64,000 nt of DNA, from the NCBI RefSeq assembly GCF_002797555.1, contig NZ_PGFA01000001.1, positions 1,364,001 through 1,428,000 of the forward strand. The letters are read 5' to 3'. Below the pieces are notes generated by a model, which saw only the letters and a program-made list of their open reading frames with translations, was not told the DNA's origin and ran no database searches. A program made the translations under genes and the position numbers. Positions 7,925 to 14,432 of this stretch are shown here, one piece after another. Every line of letters starts with the position of its first letter. The first letter of the stretch is position 1. Source of the DNA: Hymenobacter chitinivorans DSM 11115 (GTDB lineage Bacteria > Bacteroidota > Bacteroidia > Cytophagales > Hymenobacteraceae).

Positions 7925-8932
7925 TCACTTCGGCAGCAGAACTCGGTCGATGATGTGAACCACGCCGTTGGTGCAGAGGATATCGGGAATGGTCATGCTA
8001 GCCTGTGCGGTGCCGTTGCCCTCGCCCTGCACAGGCAGCAGGCCGCCGTTAAAGTCGCCGAAAAATAGGCTGCCGCCGCCCAGCGTAGGCAACGTGGCAT
8101 TGGCGGGTAGTTCACTGGTAAACTGGGTGAATTGCCCGCCCTGGGAGCCGAGCACCACGTGGCCCAGCAGCACTTTGGTCAGGGTTTCCTTGGCGTTGGG
8201 TAGCTTTTCCAGGTCCTTGGGCTCGGTAAGCGTAATGCCAAACTGCTTGTAGAGGTCCTTGAAAGCCTGGTCGTTGGGGGCAAACACCGTAAGCTGGGGG
8301 CTGCCTTCCGACAGGGCCCCGGCCAAGCCGCAGTACACCACGGCGTAGACCAGGTACTGCAGGTCGGGCTTGACGAATACCTTACCCGTACTGACGGCCA
8401 CGGCCGACTGCACTACGTCGGCGCCGGTGGCCAGCAGCACTTTGTCGATGACGTGGACCGTGCCGTTGGAGGCCTTCACGTCGGTGGCCACAATGCGGGA
8501 GCCATTCACGTAGCGGCTGCCGTTGCGGTTCACAATGCGGCGCACCGGCCCTAGGGCCGAGGCCGACGACGAACCAGCCTGCAGGGCGCTGCCCGCCAGG
8601 GTGCCACCCGTGACGTGGTAAAGCAGGGTGCTGGTCAGAAAGCTGGTTTGCAGGGCCTGCAAATCGGTGGCCTGCCGCAAACCCAGGCGGGCAAAGGCGG
8701 CGTTATTAGGTGCAAAAACGGTGTAATTGCCCTGGGGGTCCGCCGGGTTTTTATTGGACAATACCTCGACCACGCCCCCGCGAATGGCTGCGTCCTCGAG
8801 CACGCTGAAGTCGTCGTTGGCTACGGCAATGCCGGCAATGGAGGGGTCGGCCTCGGTGTTCTTGGAGCAGCCGGAGAAAGTGAGGGCCGTGGCAAAAAGC
8901 ACGGCAGTAAGGGAGGGTAGAGAGTATTTCAT
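7925..8932 (-). CDS. Fasciclin (FAS1) two-domain lipoprotein
   Basis: A 335-residue protein with a lipoprotein signal (ALTFSGCSKN, cysteine 22) and two FAS1 domains. The first covers roughly 40-180, with YTVFAPNNAAFARLG and the closing VHVIDKVLL; the second roughly 185-335, with LTVFAPNDQAFKDL and VVHIIDRVLLPK. FAS1 proteins are cell-surface adhesion or matrix proteins. It is divergent from the outer-membrane barrel gene, and the two share a 240-bp upstream region with a conspicuous repeat. The ATG at 8932 was chosen because it starts the signal peptide. Confidence 0.92.
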   Translation of the reverse strand: MKYSLPSLTAVLFATALTFSGCSKNTEADPSIAGIAVANDDFSVLEDAAIRGGVVEVLSNKNPADPQGNYTVFAPNNAAFARLGLRQATDLQALQTSFLTSTLLYHVTGGTLAGSALQAGSSSASALGPVRRIVNRNGSRYVNGSRIVATDVKASNGTVHVIDKVLLATGADVVQSAVAVSTGKVFVKPDLQYLVYAVVYCGLAGALSEGSPQLTVFAPNDQAFKDLYKQFGITLTEPKDLEKLPNAKETLTKVLLGHVVLGSQGGQFTQFTSELPANATLPTLGGGSLFFGDFNGGLLPVQGEGNGTAQASMTIPDILCTNGVVHIIDRVLLPK

Positions 8933-9005
8933 GGGCAACAGCCGGCTGTAAAAGAGCGAGGATACGGGATTTGGTAGGGCATACAAACGAGCCGGCTCCG
9001 CCACT

Positions 9006-9057
9006 GGATTTCCCGGGTTGGGAATACCCTAAAAATAATTCCCGGGCTGGGAAATCC
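9006..9057. promoter_or_regulatory. Pair of related 20-bp sites between divergent genes
   Basis: Positions 9006-9025 (GGATTTCCCGGGTTGGGAAT) and 9038-9057 (ATTCCCGGGCTGGGAAATCC) form an inverted repeat matching at 16 of 20 bases. They also align as direct copies of TTCCCGGG(T/C)TGGGAA. They lie in the shared control region of the fasciclin and barrel genes, so they could be operator half-sites. No regulator is identified. Confidence 0.4.
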
Positions 9058-9174
9058 GGCGGCAAACCGGCCGCGTAAATTTGCGGCCTCCGGCAAGCTG
9101 AACAATATTGGCTTAGTATTGTTTTTCCGGGGCCGCGCACATCTTCCCGCCCCTTTTTGCCTTTTTCTGTCTGT

Positions 9175-10047
9175 ATGCACAAAATCTACTCGTTTTCTCT
9201 TCTGCTCTCGGCCGCCCTGTTGTTCGGCTCCCAGGCGCAAGCCCAAAGCCTGGTCAGTGGCTTCATGGTGGGCAAGGGCCACGGCTCCGTTTCGTTTACC
9301 GGCACGGCCGAGCGTTATAAGAGCGTGTACCTGGTGCCCGAAACCGTGGGGGAGGTGCCGATTTTCCGGGAAATCAAGGTTTCCTCGGTGAGCGTGTACG
9401 CTAACTACGGTATCAGTGACAAAGTTGAAGCCGTGCTCAGCCTGCCGTACATCAAGTCGGAGGGGCAGGGCAACGGGCAGGGCTATACCAATAGCCGCAG
9501 CGGCCTGCAGGACATTTCGGGGTTGCTCAAGTTCAAGACCTACTCCACAACCGTCGGCAACAGCGTGCTGGATCTGCTGGGCGTGGTGGGCGTCACGACG
9601 CCGGCCAGCAACTACCAGTCGAACAAGGGCCTGGAGTACATCATTGCCATCGGCAACCGGGCCACCAAATTCAACACCCTGGGCATTGCCCACCTCAAAA
9701 CGGCTTCGGGCGTATTCCTGACGGGGCAGGCCGGCTACAGCCTGCGCACCGGCCGGGTGCCCAACGCCTTTATTGCCGACGCCAAGGTGGGCTACGCCGG
9801 CCTGAAGTTCTACGGTGAGGCCTGGGCCTCGTTCCAGCAGTCGAGTAGCAAGGGCACCGACATCCTGCAGCCCGGCTTCGACTTGTACTTCCCCGCTACC
9901 CGCGTCAACTATGCCCGCATCGGGGCCAGCGTGTTCCGGCCCATTACGAAGGGCGTGGGCGTGGTGCTGGGTGCCAGCCAGTACGTGTCGGGCCGCAACC
10001 TGGGCCGGTCGACGGGCGTGTCGGTGGGCGTTTCTTATAACTACTAG
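9175..10047 (+). CDS. Predicted outer-membrane beta-barrel protein
   Basis: A 290-residue protein with a clear signal peptide (MHKIYSFSLLLSAALLFG, cleavage after AQAQ). The mature part is built of alternating short beta strands with aromatic residues and glycine turns (VSVYANYGISDKVEAVLSLPY, GQAGYSLRTGR, FYGEAWASF) and ends VSVGVSYNY, with an aromatic final residue as in many outer-membrane barrels. It resembles transporter-like barrels of the phenol-degradation-transporter type but I cannot name the substrate. The ATG at 9175 starts the signal peptide; the open frame runs 18 bp further upstream. Confidence 0.75.
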   Translation: MHKIYSFSLLLSAALLFGSQAQAQSLVSGFMVGKGHGSVSFTGTAERYKSVYLVPETVGEVPIFREIKVSSVSVYANYGISDKVEAVLSLPYIKSEGQGNGQGYTNSRSGLQDISGLLKFKTYSTTVGNSVLDLLGVVGVTTPASNYQSNKGLEYIIAIGNRATKFNTLGIAHLKTASGVFLTGQAGYSLRTGRVPNAFIADAKVGYAGLKFYGEAWASFQQSSSKGTDILQPGFDLYFPATRVNYARIGASVFRPITKGVGVVLGASQYVSGRNLGRSTGVSVGVSYNY

Positions 10048-10051
10048 TGCC

Positions 10052-10147
10052 GTAGCGCGAACTTTGGCTGCGCCGGCTTTCGGTTGTAGCTCGTGCACCA
10101 GAACGACTCTAACGGCGCGGAGGCGCGAACTACAAAGTTCGCGCTAC
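10052..10147. repeat. Short element with 15-bp perfect terminal inverted repeats
   Basis: GTAGCGCGAACTTTG at 10052-10066 is repeated as its exact reverse complement at 10133-10147, with 66 bp between. The element fills almost the whole gap between the barrel gene and the EcsC-like gene. It is one of several small inverted-repeat elements in the window and looks like a miniature mobile or REP-type sequence. Confidence 0.75.
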
Positions 10148-10156
10148 CTTGGGGCC

Positions 10157-10882
10157 ATGAGCACCTACGAAGAGCAGGCCAAGGAAGAACTACGGCAGTG
10201 GCAGCAGCGGATGCAGCGGGCCCCGTCGTACCTGAACCGCTTTGCCCGCCAAATCCAGATCCGGCTCAACAACCTGCTGCCCGAAAAGGTCCATCAGGCC
10301 ATTACGGCGGCTATTAAGCAGATGGTGCGGGGCGTGCTGCTGGGCTCGCGCTACACGAGCCGCCGGCCAGTAGCCGAGGGCACGCTGCAGGCGCGCGAAG
10401 ACGCCGTGCGCCGCCACCTGCAGTACTACCGCACCACGGCCGCCGCCGAAGGGGCCGTAACCGGGGCCGGCGGCATCCTGCTGGGCCTGGCCGACTTCCC
10501 CTTGCTGCTGGGCCTCAAGCTCAAGTTCTTGTTTGAAGTGGCGGCCCTTTACGGCTTCGATGCCCACGACTACACCGAGCGGCTGTACCTGCTGCACGTG
10601 TTTCAGCTGGCCTTTTCCAGCCAGCATAGCCGCAACGAGGTGTACCGCCGGGTGGCCGACTGGGCCGCTTACCGCCAGACCCTGCCCACCGACCCGCAGG
10701 CCTTCGACTGGCGCACGTTTCAGCAGGAATACCGCGACTATATCGACCTGGCCAAGCTGGCCCAGCTCGTGCCCGTCATTGGGGCGGCGGTGGGGGCGGT
10801 GGCCAATTACAAGCTCATGCAGCAGCTCAGCACCACGGCCATGAACTGCTACCGGCTGCGCCTGGGTCTGGCCGCCGCGTAG
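10157..10882 (+). CDS. EcsC-family protein
   Basis: A 241-residue protein of the EcsC family. It has a charged N-terminal helix (STYEEQAKEELRQWQQRMQR), glycine-rich segments (GAVTGAGGILLGLADFPLLLGLKLKFL) that probably associate with the membrane, and a C-terminal glycine/alanine helix (LVPVIGAAVGAVANYKLMQQL). In Bacillus EcsC is encoded with an ABC exporter, but the family occurs alone in many bacteria and its activity is not established. The ATG at 10157 lies just after the inverted-repeat element. The 3' end overlaps the convergent neighbour by 34 bp. Confidence 0.8.
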   Translation: MSTYEEQAKEELRQWQQRMQRAPSYLNRFARQIQIRLNNLLPEKVHQAITAAIKQMVRGVLLGSRYTSRRPVAEGTLQAREDAVRRHLQYYRTTAAAEGAVTGAGGILLGLADFPLLLGLKLKFLFEVAALYGFDAHDYTERLYLLHVFQLAFSSQHSRNEVYRRVADWAAYRQTLPTDPQAFDWRTFQQEYRDYIDLAKLAQLVPVIGAAVGAVANYKLMQQLSTTAMNCYRLRLGLAAA

Positions 10883-11619
10883 CTGTGCCAGGCCACCGAC
10901 TTGGCCGCTTCCCGCACCACGTTGGGGCCTTTGCGGCGGTACTGGTAGAAGATACCCGAGTCGAAGGCGGTCCAGAAGCAGGCTTTCTGCCCGCTGGCCT
11001 TCAGGCCGTTATTCGCCCAGGTGTTGCAGGTGTAGAGGAAGCTGTAGGTACGCTGGGCCTCGTAGAAGGAGTCGTGCTGGCCGTAGCTGTGGCCCTGAAT
11101 GTAGTAGGGGCGGCCCTGGGCGTCGTAGTCGAAGCTGGCCTTGATGTAGGCAATGAGCCGCTGGTACTCTTCTTGGCTGATGCGGATTTTGACGCAGCTC
11201 TCCGATTCCCGCATGGTGCGGTGGAAGGTGACGTGCATGGCCGAGGAGCTCAGGTGGAACATGGCCTTGAAGGCGGTGCTGGGCTTGAGCTCGGCCCAGG
11301 TGGGCGTGTCGAGGTAAAAGCCCTTGTCGCCCCAGCCGAAGCCCACGAACTGCGCCGACGCGTCGCGGGCCGGCGTGTTGTCGATGGGCACCAGCTCGGT
11401 CCAGTCGATGTAGCGGGTGCGCACCGGCGTCACGATGTCGGTGTGCACGCCGTTGGAAAGGATGTAGATGTCCACGTCTTCGGCCGGGTCCTGGTCCTGG
11501 GCGTTGACCGGAATGCGCGACAGGGCAAACGAGGAGGCGACGTAGAGGCCGGCAATGCCCACGAGGGAGCCAAGGGTGTAGCCGGTTACTTTCAGGGCGG
11601 TTTTTACTCCGGGGTGCAT
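10849..11619 (-). CDS. TIGR02117 / DUF2459-family membrane-anchored protein
   Basis: A 256-residue protein with one N-terminal membrane segment (TLGSLVGIAGLYVASSFAL). Family features are ILSNGVHTDIVTPV, FVGFGWGDKGFYLDTP, HVTFHRTM and LYTCNTWANNGLKASG. The family was first noted beside urease genes, but no urease gene is present here. The conserved histidine and cysteine positions suggest a hydrolytic or thiol function (inference only). It is convergent with the EcsC-like gene and the two coding regions overlap by 34 bp. Confidence 0.8.
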   Translation of the reverse strand: MHPGVKTALKVTGYTLGSLVGIAGLYVASSFALSRIPVNAQDQDPAEDVDIYILSNGVHTDIVTPVRTRYIDWTELVPIDNTPARDASAQFVGFGWGDKGFYLDTPTWAELKPSTAFKAMFHLSSSAMHVTFHRTMRESESCVKIRISQEEYQRLIAYIKASFDYDAQGRPYYIQGHSYGQHDSFYEAQRTYSFLYTCNTWANNGLKASGQKACFWTAFDSGIFYQYRRKGPNVVREAAKSVAWHSYAAARPRRSR

Positions 11620-11850
11620 AGGGTGGGGAAGGGCCGGGCTGGGTTCTACGAGTGCCTAGCGGCCTACAAAGCCGTCGGCCACCCGGCCGGTAAGGAGAAG
11701 GGAGGAAGTTAAGCCGTCAGGGCAGGCCGCACGCCGGCGCCGAAGCCGTACCGACACCTACTGCTTTTACCTGCATTAGGTTGAGCTGGGCGCCAAGTGG
11801 ACTGGACGGGCCGCAACCAGCCCGAGCGGCGTTGATGATGCAAAAAGAAC
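11620..11850. other. Intergenic stretch without a visible feature
   Basis: Start of a 930-bp gap. Nothing gene-like or structured stands out here. The rest of the gap holds a dispersed repeat (11854-11992), a promoter (12090-12121), a SAM-riboswitch-like leader (12150-12245) and a hairpin (12386-12406). Confidence 0.4.
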
Positions 11851-11853
11851 GTT

Positions 11854-11992
11854 ATGTCGAGCAAGGCGAGACATCTCGCGGGCACTAGTAACCGTCATGC
11901 TGAGCCTGCCGAAGCATCTCTACTGCAATGGTAATCCTATTTACTTTGGCGGTAGAGATGCTTCGGCTGCGCGTTGCTCCGCTCAGCATGAC
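11854..11992. repeat. Dispersed GTCATGCTGAGC inverted-repeat element plus a half copy
   Basis: The main unit (11894-11992) starts GTCATGCTGAGC and ends with its exact complement; inside, GAAGCATCTCTAC is mirrored by GTAGAGATGCTTC. In front of it, 11854-11880 (ATGTCGAGCAAGGCGAGACA and following) is a half copy of the related element at 43420-43532. The same family recurs near 41724, 45261 and 55171. No open reading frame is inside. Confidence 0.8.
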
Positions 11993-12089
11993 GTTCTATT
12001 CGCCAGGGCTCGTGCGCTGTTCCGCAGGACGTTCTTATGGCTTGCCAACCCATCATGACCGGCCCGTGGCGGCGAATTTACGGCCCCGG

Positions 12090-12121
12090 TTGCAAATCCG
12101 GCCCGGCCCGCGCTACCTTTG
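12090..12121 (+). promoter_or_regulatory. Bacteroidota-type promoter before the riboswitch
   Basis: TTGC at 12090-12093, a 20-bp spacer and TACCTTTG at 12114-12121 match the -33 / -7 pattern of the Bacteroidota housekeeping sigma factor (TTG or TTTG, about 20 bp, TAnnTTTG). The predicted start, near 12128, lies about 20 bases before the first stem of the SAM-riboswitch-like leader. Confidence 0.75.
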
Positions 12122-12149
12122 CGCCATCAATTCTTTTGCCCAAAGGATT

Positions 12150-12245
12150 GTTTTTATACAGAGGCGCTGAGAGACAGGCTCCGCGAAGCGCCGGCAACCC
12201 CCCGCCCCCTGGCGGAACGGTGCCAATTCCTGCCCATATAAAAAC
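12150..12245 (+). ncRNA. SAM-riboswitch-like leader (S-box family)
   Basis: A 96-nt structured leader. The closing stem pairs GTTTTTATA (12150-12158) with TATAAAAAC (12237-12245). A second stem pairs GGCGCT (12163-12168) with AGCGCC (12187-12192), followed at once by GGCAACC (12193-12199). A third short stem pairs CCGCC (12202-12206) with GGCGG (12211-12215), and then comes GGTGCCAATTCCTGCC (12219-12234). The GGCAACC and GGTGCCAATTCC blocks are hallmarks of SAM-I/SAM-IV class riboswitches, which turn off methionine or SAM supply genes when SAM is high. It lies 300 bp upstream of the permease, in the same direction. The exact Rfam subclass is not settled by eye. Confidence 0.8.
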
Positions 12246-12385
12246 AAGTTGCCGTGGACCGCTTCCCCCGCCTGCCCGTTTGTGATTGTGCTGCCTGTGC
12301 CCGTTGTGGCCGTAGCCGGTATGGGCCGGTGTTGTTGCTGTTGCTAAAGCACCGGGCGCTGGCCCCTGCGGCCTAGATGCCGCCC

Positions 12386-12406
12386 GGCTCCCGCGTCTGC
12401 GGAGCC
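12386..12406 (+). terminator. Possible regulated hairpin in the permease leader
   Basis: GGCTCC (12386-12391) pairs with GGAGCC (12401-12406) around a 9-nt loop, followed by CTTTCCT and later CTTTTCT. It could be the expression platform of the riboswitch, but the T-run is weak. Confidence 0.35.
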
Positions 12407-12549
12407 CTTTCCTCGTACTCTTTTCTATTTCCGGTTGCGGCCGGGCCCGGCGCCGTTGCGCGGGCCAGTCGTTGTTGCAGCAGCGCGTAGGCCGCAGCCG
12501 GAATCCTCTTCACTTCTGAGCCCGCCGCGGCGGGTTCCTACTACTTTGT

Positions 12550-13998
12550 ATGCTTAAAAAATCACTGGAGCTGCTTCGCGCCGAAGCAGCCGAAACGGGG
12601 GCGGGTACGCTCAAGCGTAGTTTGGGCGGCTTTAGCCTCGTGGCCATCGGCATTGGCGTTATCATCGGGGCGGGTTTGTTCTCGCTCACTGGCATCGCGG
12701 CGGCCAACAACGCCGGTCCGGCCGTGACCTTGTCCTTCCTGGTGGCGGCCGTGGGCTGCGCCTTCTCGGCCTTGTGCTACGCCGAGTTTGCCTCCATGGT
12801 GCCCGTAGCCGGCTCGGCCTACACCTATTCCTACGCCACGATGGGGGAGCTCTTCGCCTGGATTATCGGCTGGGACCTGATTCTGGAGTACTCCGTCGGG
12901 GCGGCCACGGTGGCCATCAGCTGGTCGCAGTACCTGGTCAAGGTGCTCGACAAGTTCAACCTCCACATTCCGCCCCAGCTGGTGATGTCGCCCTTCGAAA
13001 AGGCCACCCTGGCCGATGGGGGCGTGGTGTCGGGGGTGGTCAACGTGCCGGCCATGCTCATCGTGCTGGCCATTACGGCCATTATCATCCGGGGCACCTC
13101 GGGCTCGGCGTGGTTCAACGCTTTGGTGGTCACGCTGAAGGTCGCCGTCGTGCTCGTGTTCATTGCCTTGGGCTGGCAATACATCGACCCTGCCAACTAC
13201 CAGCCCTACATCCCCCAAAACACGGGCGTGTTCGGGGAGTTTGGCTGGAGCGGCATCCTGCGCGGGGCCGGGGTCGTGTTCTTCGTCTTCATCGGCTTCG
13301 ATATCGTGGCCACGATGGCGCAGGAAACCAAGAATCCGCAGCGCAACATGCCCATCGGCATCATCGGGTCCTTGCTGGTGTGCACGGTGCTGTTCATTCT
13401 CTTCGGGCACGTGCTGACGGGCGTGGCCAACTACAAGGAGTTCAAGGACAGTGCCGCCCCGGTGGCCATTGCCATCGAGAAGACGCCCTACGGCTGGCTG
13501 TCCTCGGCCATCATCATTGCCATTCTCATTGGCTACACCTCGGTTATCCTCGTTGATTTGATGGGGCAGAGCCGGGTGTTCTTCTCCATGTCCAAGGACG
13601 GGCTGCTGCCGAAAGTGTTTGCCGAGGTGCACCCCACCTTCAGCACCCCGCACAAGTCCAACCTGCTGCTGGGCGTATTCATTAGCCTCTTTGCCGGCTT
13701 CGTGCCCATCTCCGTGGTAGGCGAGATGACCAGCATCGGCACCCTGCTGGCCTTCGTGATGGTGTGCCTGGGCGTGCTCATCATGCGCAAGAAGGAGCCC
13801 AACGCCCCGCGCGGCTTCCGCACGCCCTGGGTGCCGGTGGTGCCCATCCTAGGCATCCTAACCTGCGTGCTGATGATGGTTTCCCTGCCCCTGGATACCT
13901 GGCTGCGCCTCTTCGTGTGGCTGGCCATCGGACTAGCCATCTACTACGGCTACGGCAAGAAGCACAGCAAGCTGCGCCGGGAGCAAGGCGCGGCGTAA
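12550..13998 (+). CDS. APC-family amino acid permease
   Basis: A 482-residue integral membrane protein with about twelve hydrophobic segments. The first (FSLVAIGIGVIIGAGLFSLTG) holds the GxIIGAGLF substrate-binding motif of the amino acid-polyamine-organocation superfamily (residues 36-44). The extended sequence is closest in style to cationic amino acid transporters of the CAT/YfnA type, including the PRNMPIGIIGS and GQSRVFFSMSKDGLLP loops. It should import an amino acid across the inner membrane. The SAM-riboswitch-like leader upstream suggests methionine or a related compound (inference). It is a single gene, followed by the 42-bp palindrome array whose central stem can terminate it. Confidence 0.92.
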   Translation: MLKKSLELLRAEAAETGAGTLKRSLGGFSLVAIGIGVIIGAGLFSLTGIAAANNAGPAVTLSFLVAAVGCAFSALCYAEFASMVPVAGSAYTYSYATMGELFAWIIGWDLILEYSVGAATVAISWSQYLVKVLDKFNLHIPPQLVMSPFEKATLADGGVVSGVVNVPAMLIVLAITAIIIRGTSGSAWFNALVVTLKVAVVLVFIALGWQYIDPANYQPYIPQNTGVFGEFGWSGILRGAGVVFFVFIGFDIVATMAQETKNPQRNMPIGIIGSLLVCTVLFILFGHVLTGVANYKEFKDSAAPVAIAIEKTPYGWLSSAIIIAILIGYTSVILVDLMGQSRVFFSMSKDGLLPKVFAEVHPTFSTPHKSNLLLGVFISLFAGFVPISVVGEMTSIGTLLAFVMVCLGVLIMRKKEPNAPRGFRTPWVPVVPILGILTCVLMMVSLPLDTWLRLFVWLAIGLAIYYGYGKKHSKLRREQGAA

Positions 13999-14022
13999 GG
14001 CCATGTTGAGGGGGTAAAAGCC

Positions 14023-14290
14023 TATCCGCACGCGTGCGGAACGCCTGTTAAGAGCTTGGGACGGCCTCCGCACGCGTGCGGAACGCTTGTCAAGGTCTTA
14101 GGATGCCTTCCGCACGCGTGCAAAATCATTGTTGAGGGCTTGGGAGGCTATCCGCACGCGTGCGGATAGCCTCCCAAGCCCTTTTTAGTGGCCCCGCACA
14201 CGTGCGGGGTGCCTCCGAAGGTCTTGACAAGCGTTCTTCACGCGTGAAGGGTGCCTTCTAAGCACTTCGGAGCTACCATTCACGTGTGAA
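14023..14290. repeat. Array of seven palindromes with exact 42-bp period
   Basis: Palindromes are centred at 14032.5, 14074.5, 14116.5, 14158.5, 14200.5, 14242.5 and 14284.5, each step exactly 42 bp. Four carry the core GCACGCGTGC (in three of them within TCCGCACGCGTGCGGA), one is CCCCGCACACGTGCGGGG, and two are CTTCACGCGTGAAG and TTCACGTGTGAA. The 26-28-bp stretches between them are related: the first three read left to right, and the last three read as reverse complements. The whole array is thus a large imperfect inverted repeat centred on the fourth palindrome. I see no cas genes, and the spacers are related to each other, so it is not CRISPR. Confidence 0.9.
14136..14186 (+). terminator. 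46-bp perfect palindrome with T-tract at the array centre
   Basis: Bases 14136-14158 and 14159-14181 are exact reverse complements (23-bp arms, no loop), followed by TTTTT. This can serve as an intrinsic terminator for the permease, and would form a very stable hairpin in RNA or a cruciform in DNA. Confidence 0.75.
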
Positions 14291-14312
14291 GAACAGGTAA
14301 CCAGTCGTTGGG

Positions 14313-14419
14313 TGTAGAGACGCATATTTGCGTCTCATCGTTGAACGATGCGCAACGTGCTATTGAAGCTGTGAGATACAACATCATCAACGATTGAGAC
14401 GCAAGTATGCGTCTCTACA
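14313..14419. repeat. MITE-like element with GTAGAGACGCATA termini
   Basis: The left end (14313-14343, starting TGTAGAGACGCATATTTGCG) and the right end (14388-14419) are near-perfect reverse complements, each also internally palindromic. About 44 bp lie between them. The element touches the 3' end of the flippase gene and has no coding capacity. Confidence 0.8.
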
Positions 14420-14432
14420 TTGTGCGGGAGGG

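Noticed and set aside
12562..13653. Long minus-strand frame opposite the permease
   Set aside because: Antisense shadow rich in His, Gly and Asp; the plus-strand permease has membrane segments and the APC motif.
14023..14290. CRISPR array
   Set aside because: The repeated part is a short variable palindrome, the spacers are related to each other and invert at the centre, and there are no cas genes.
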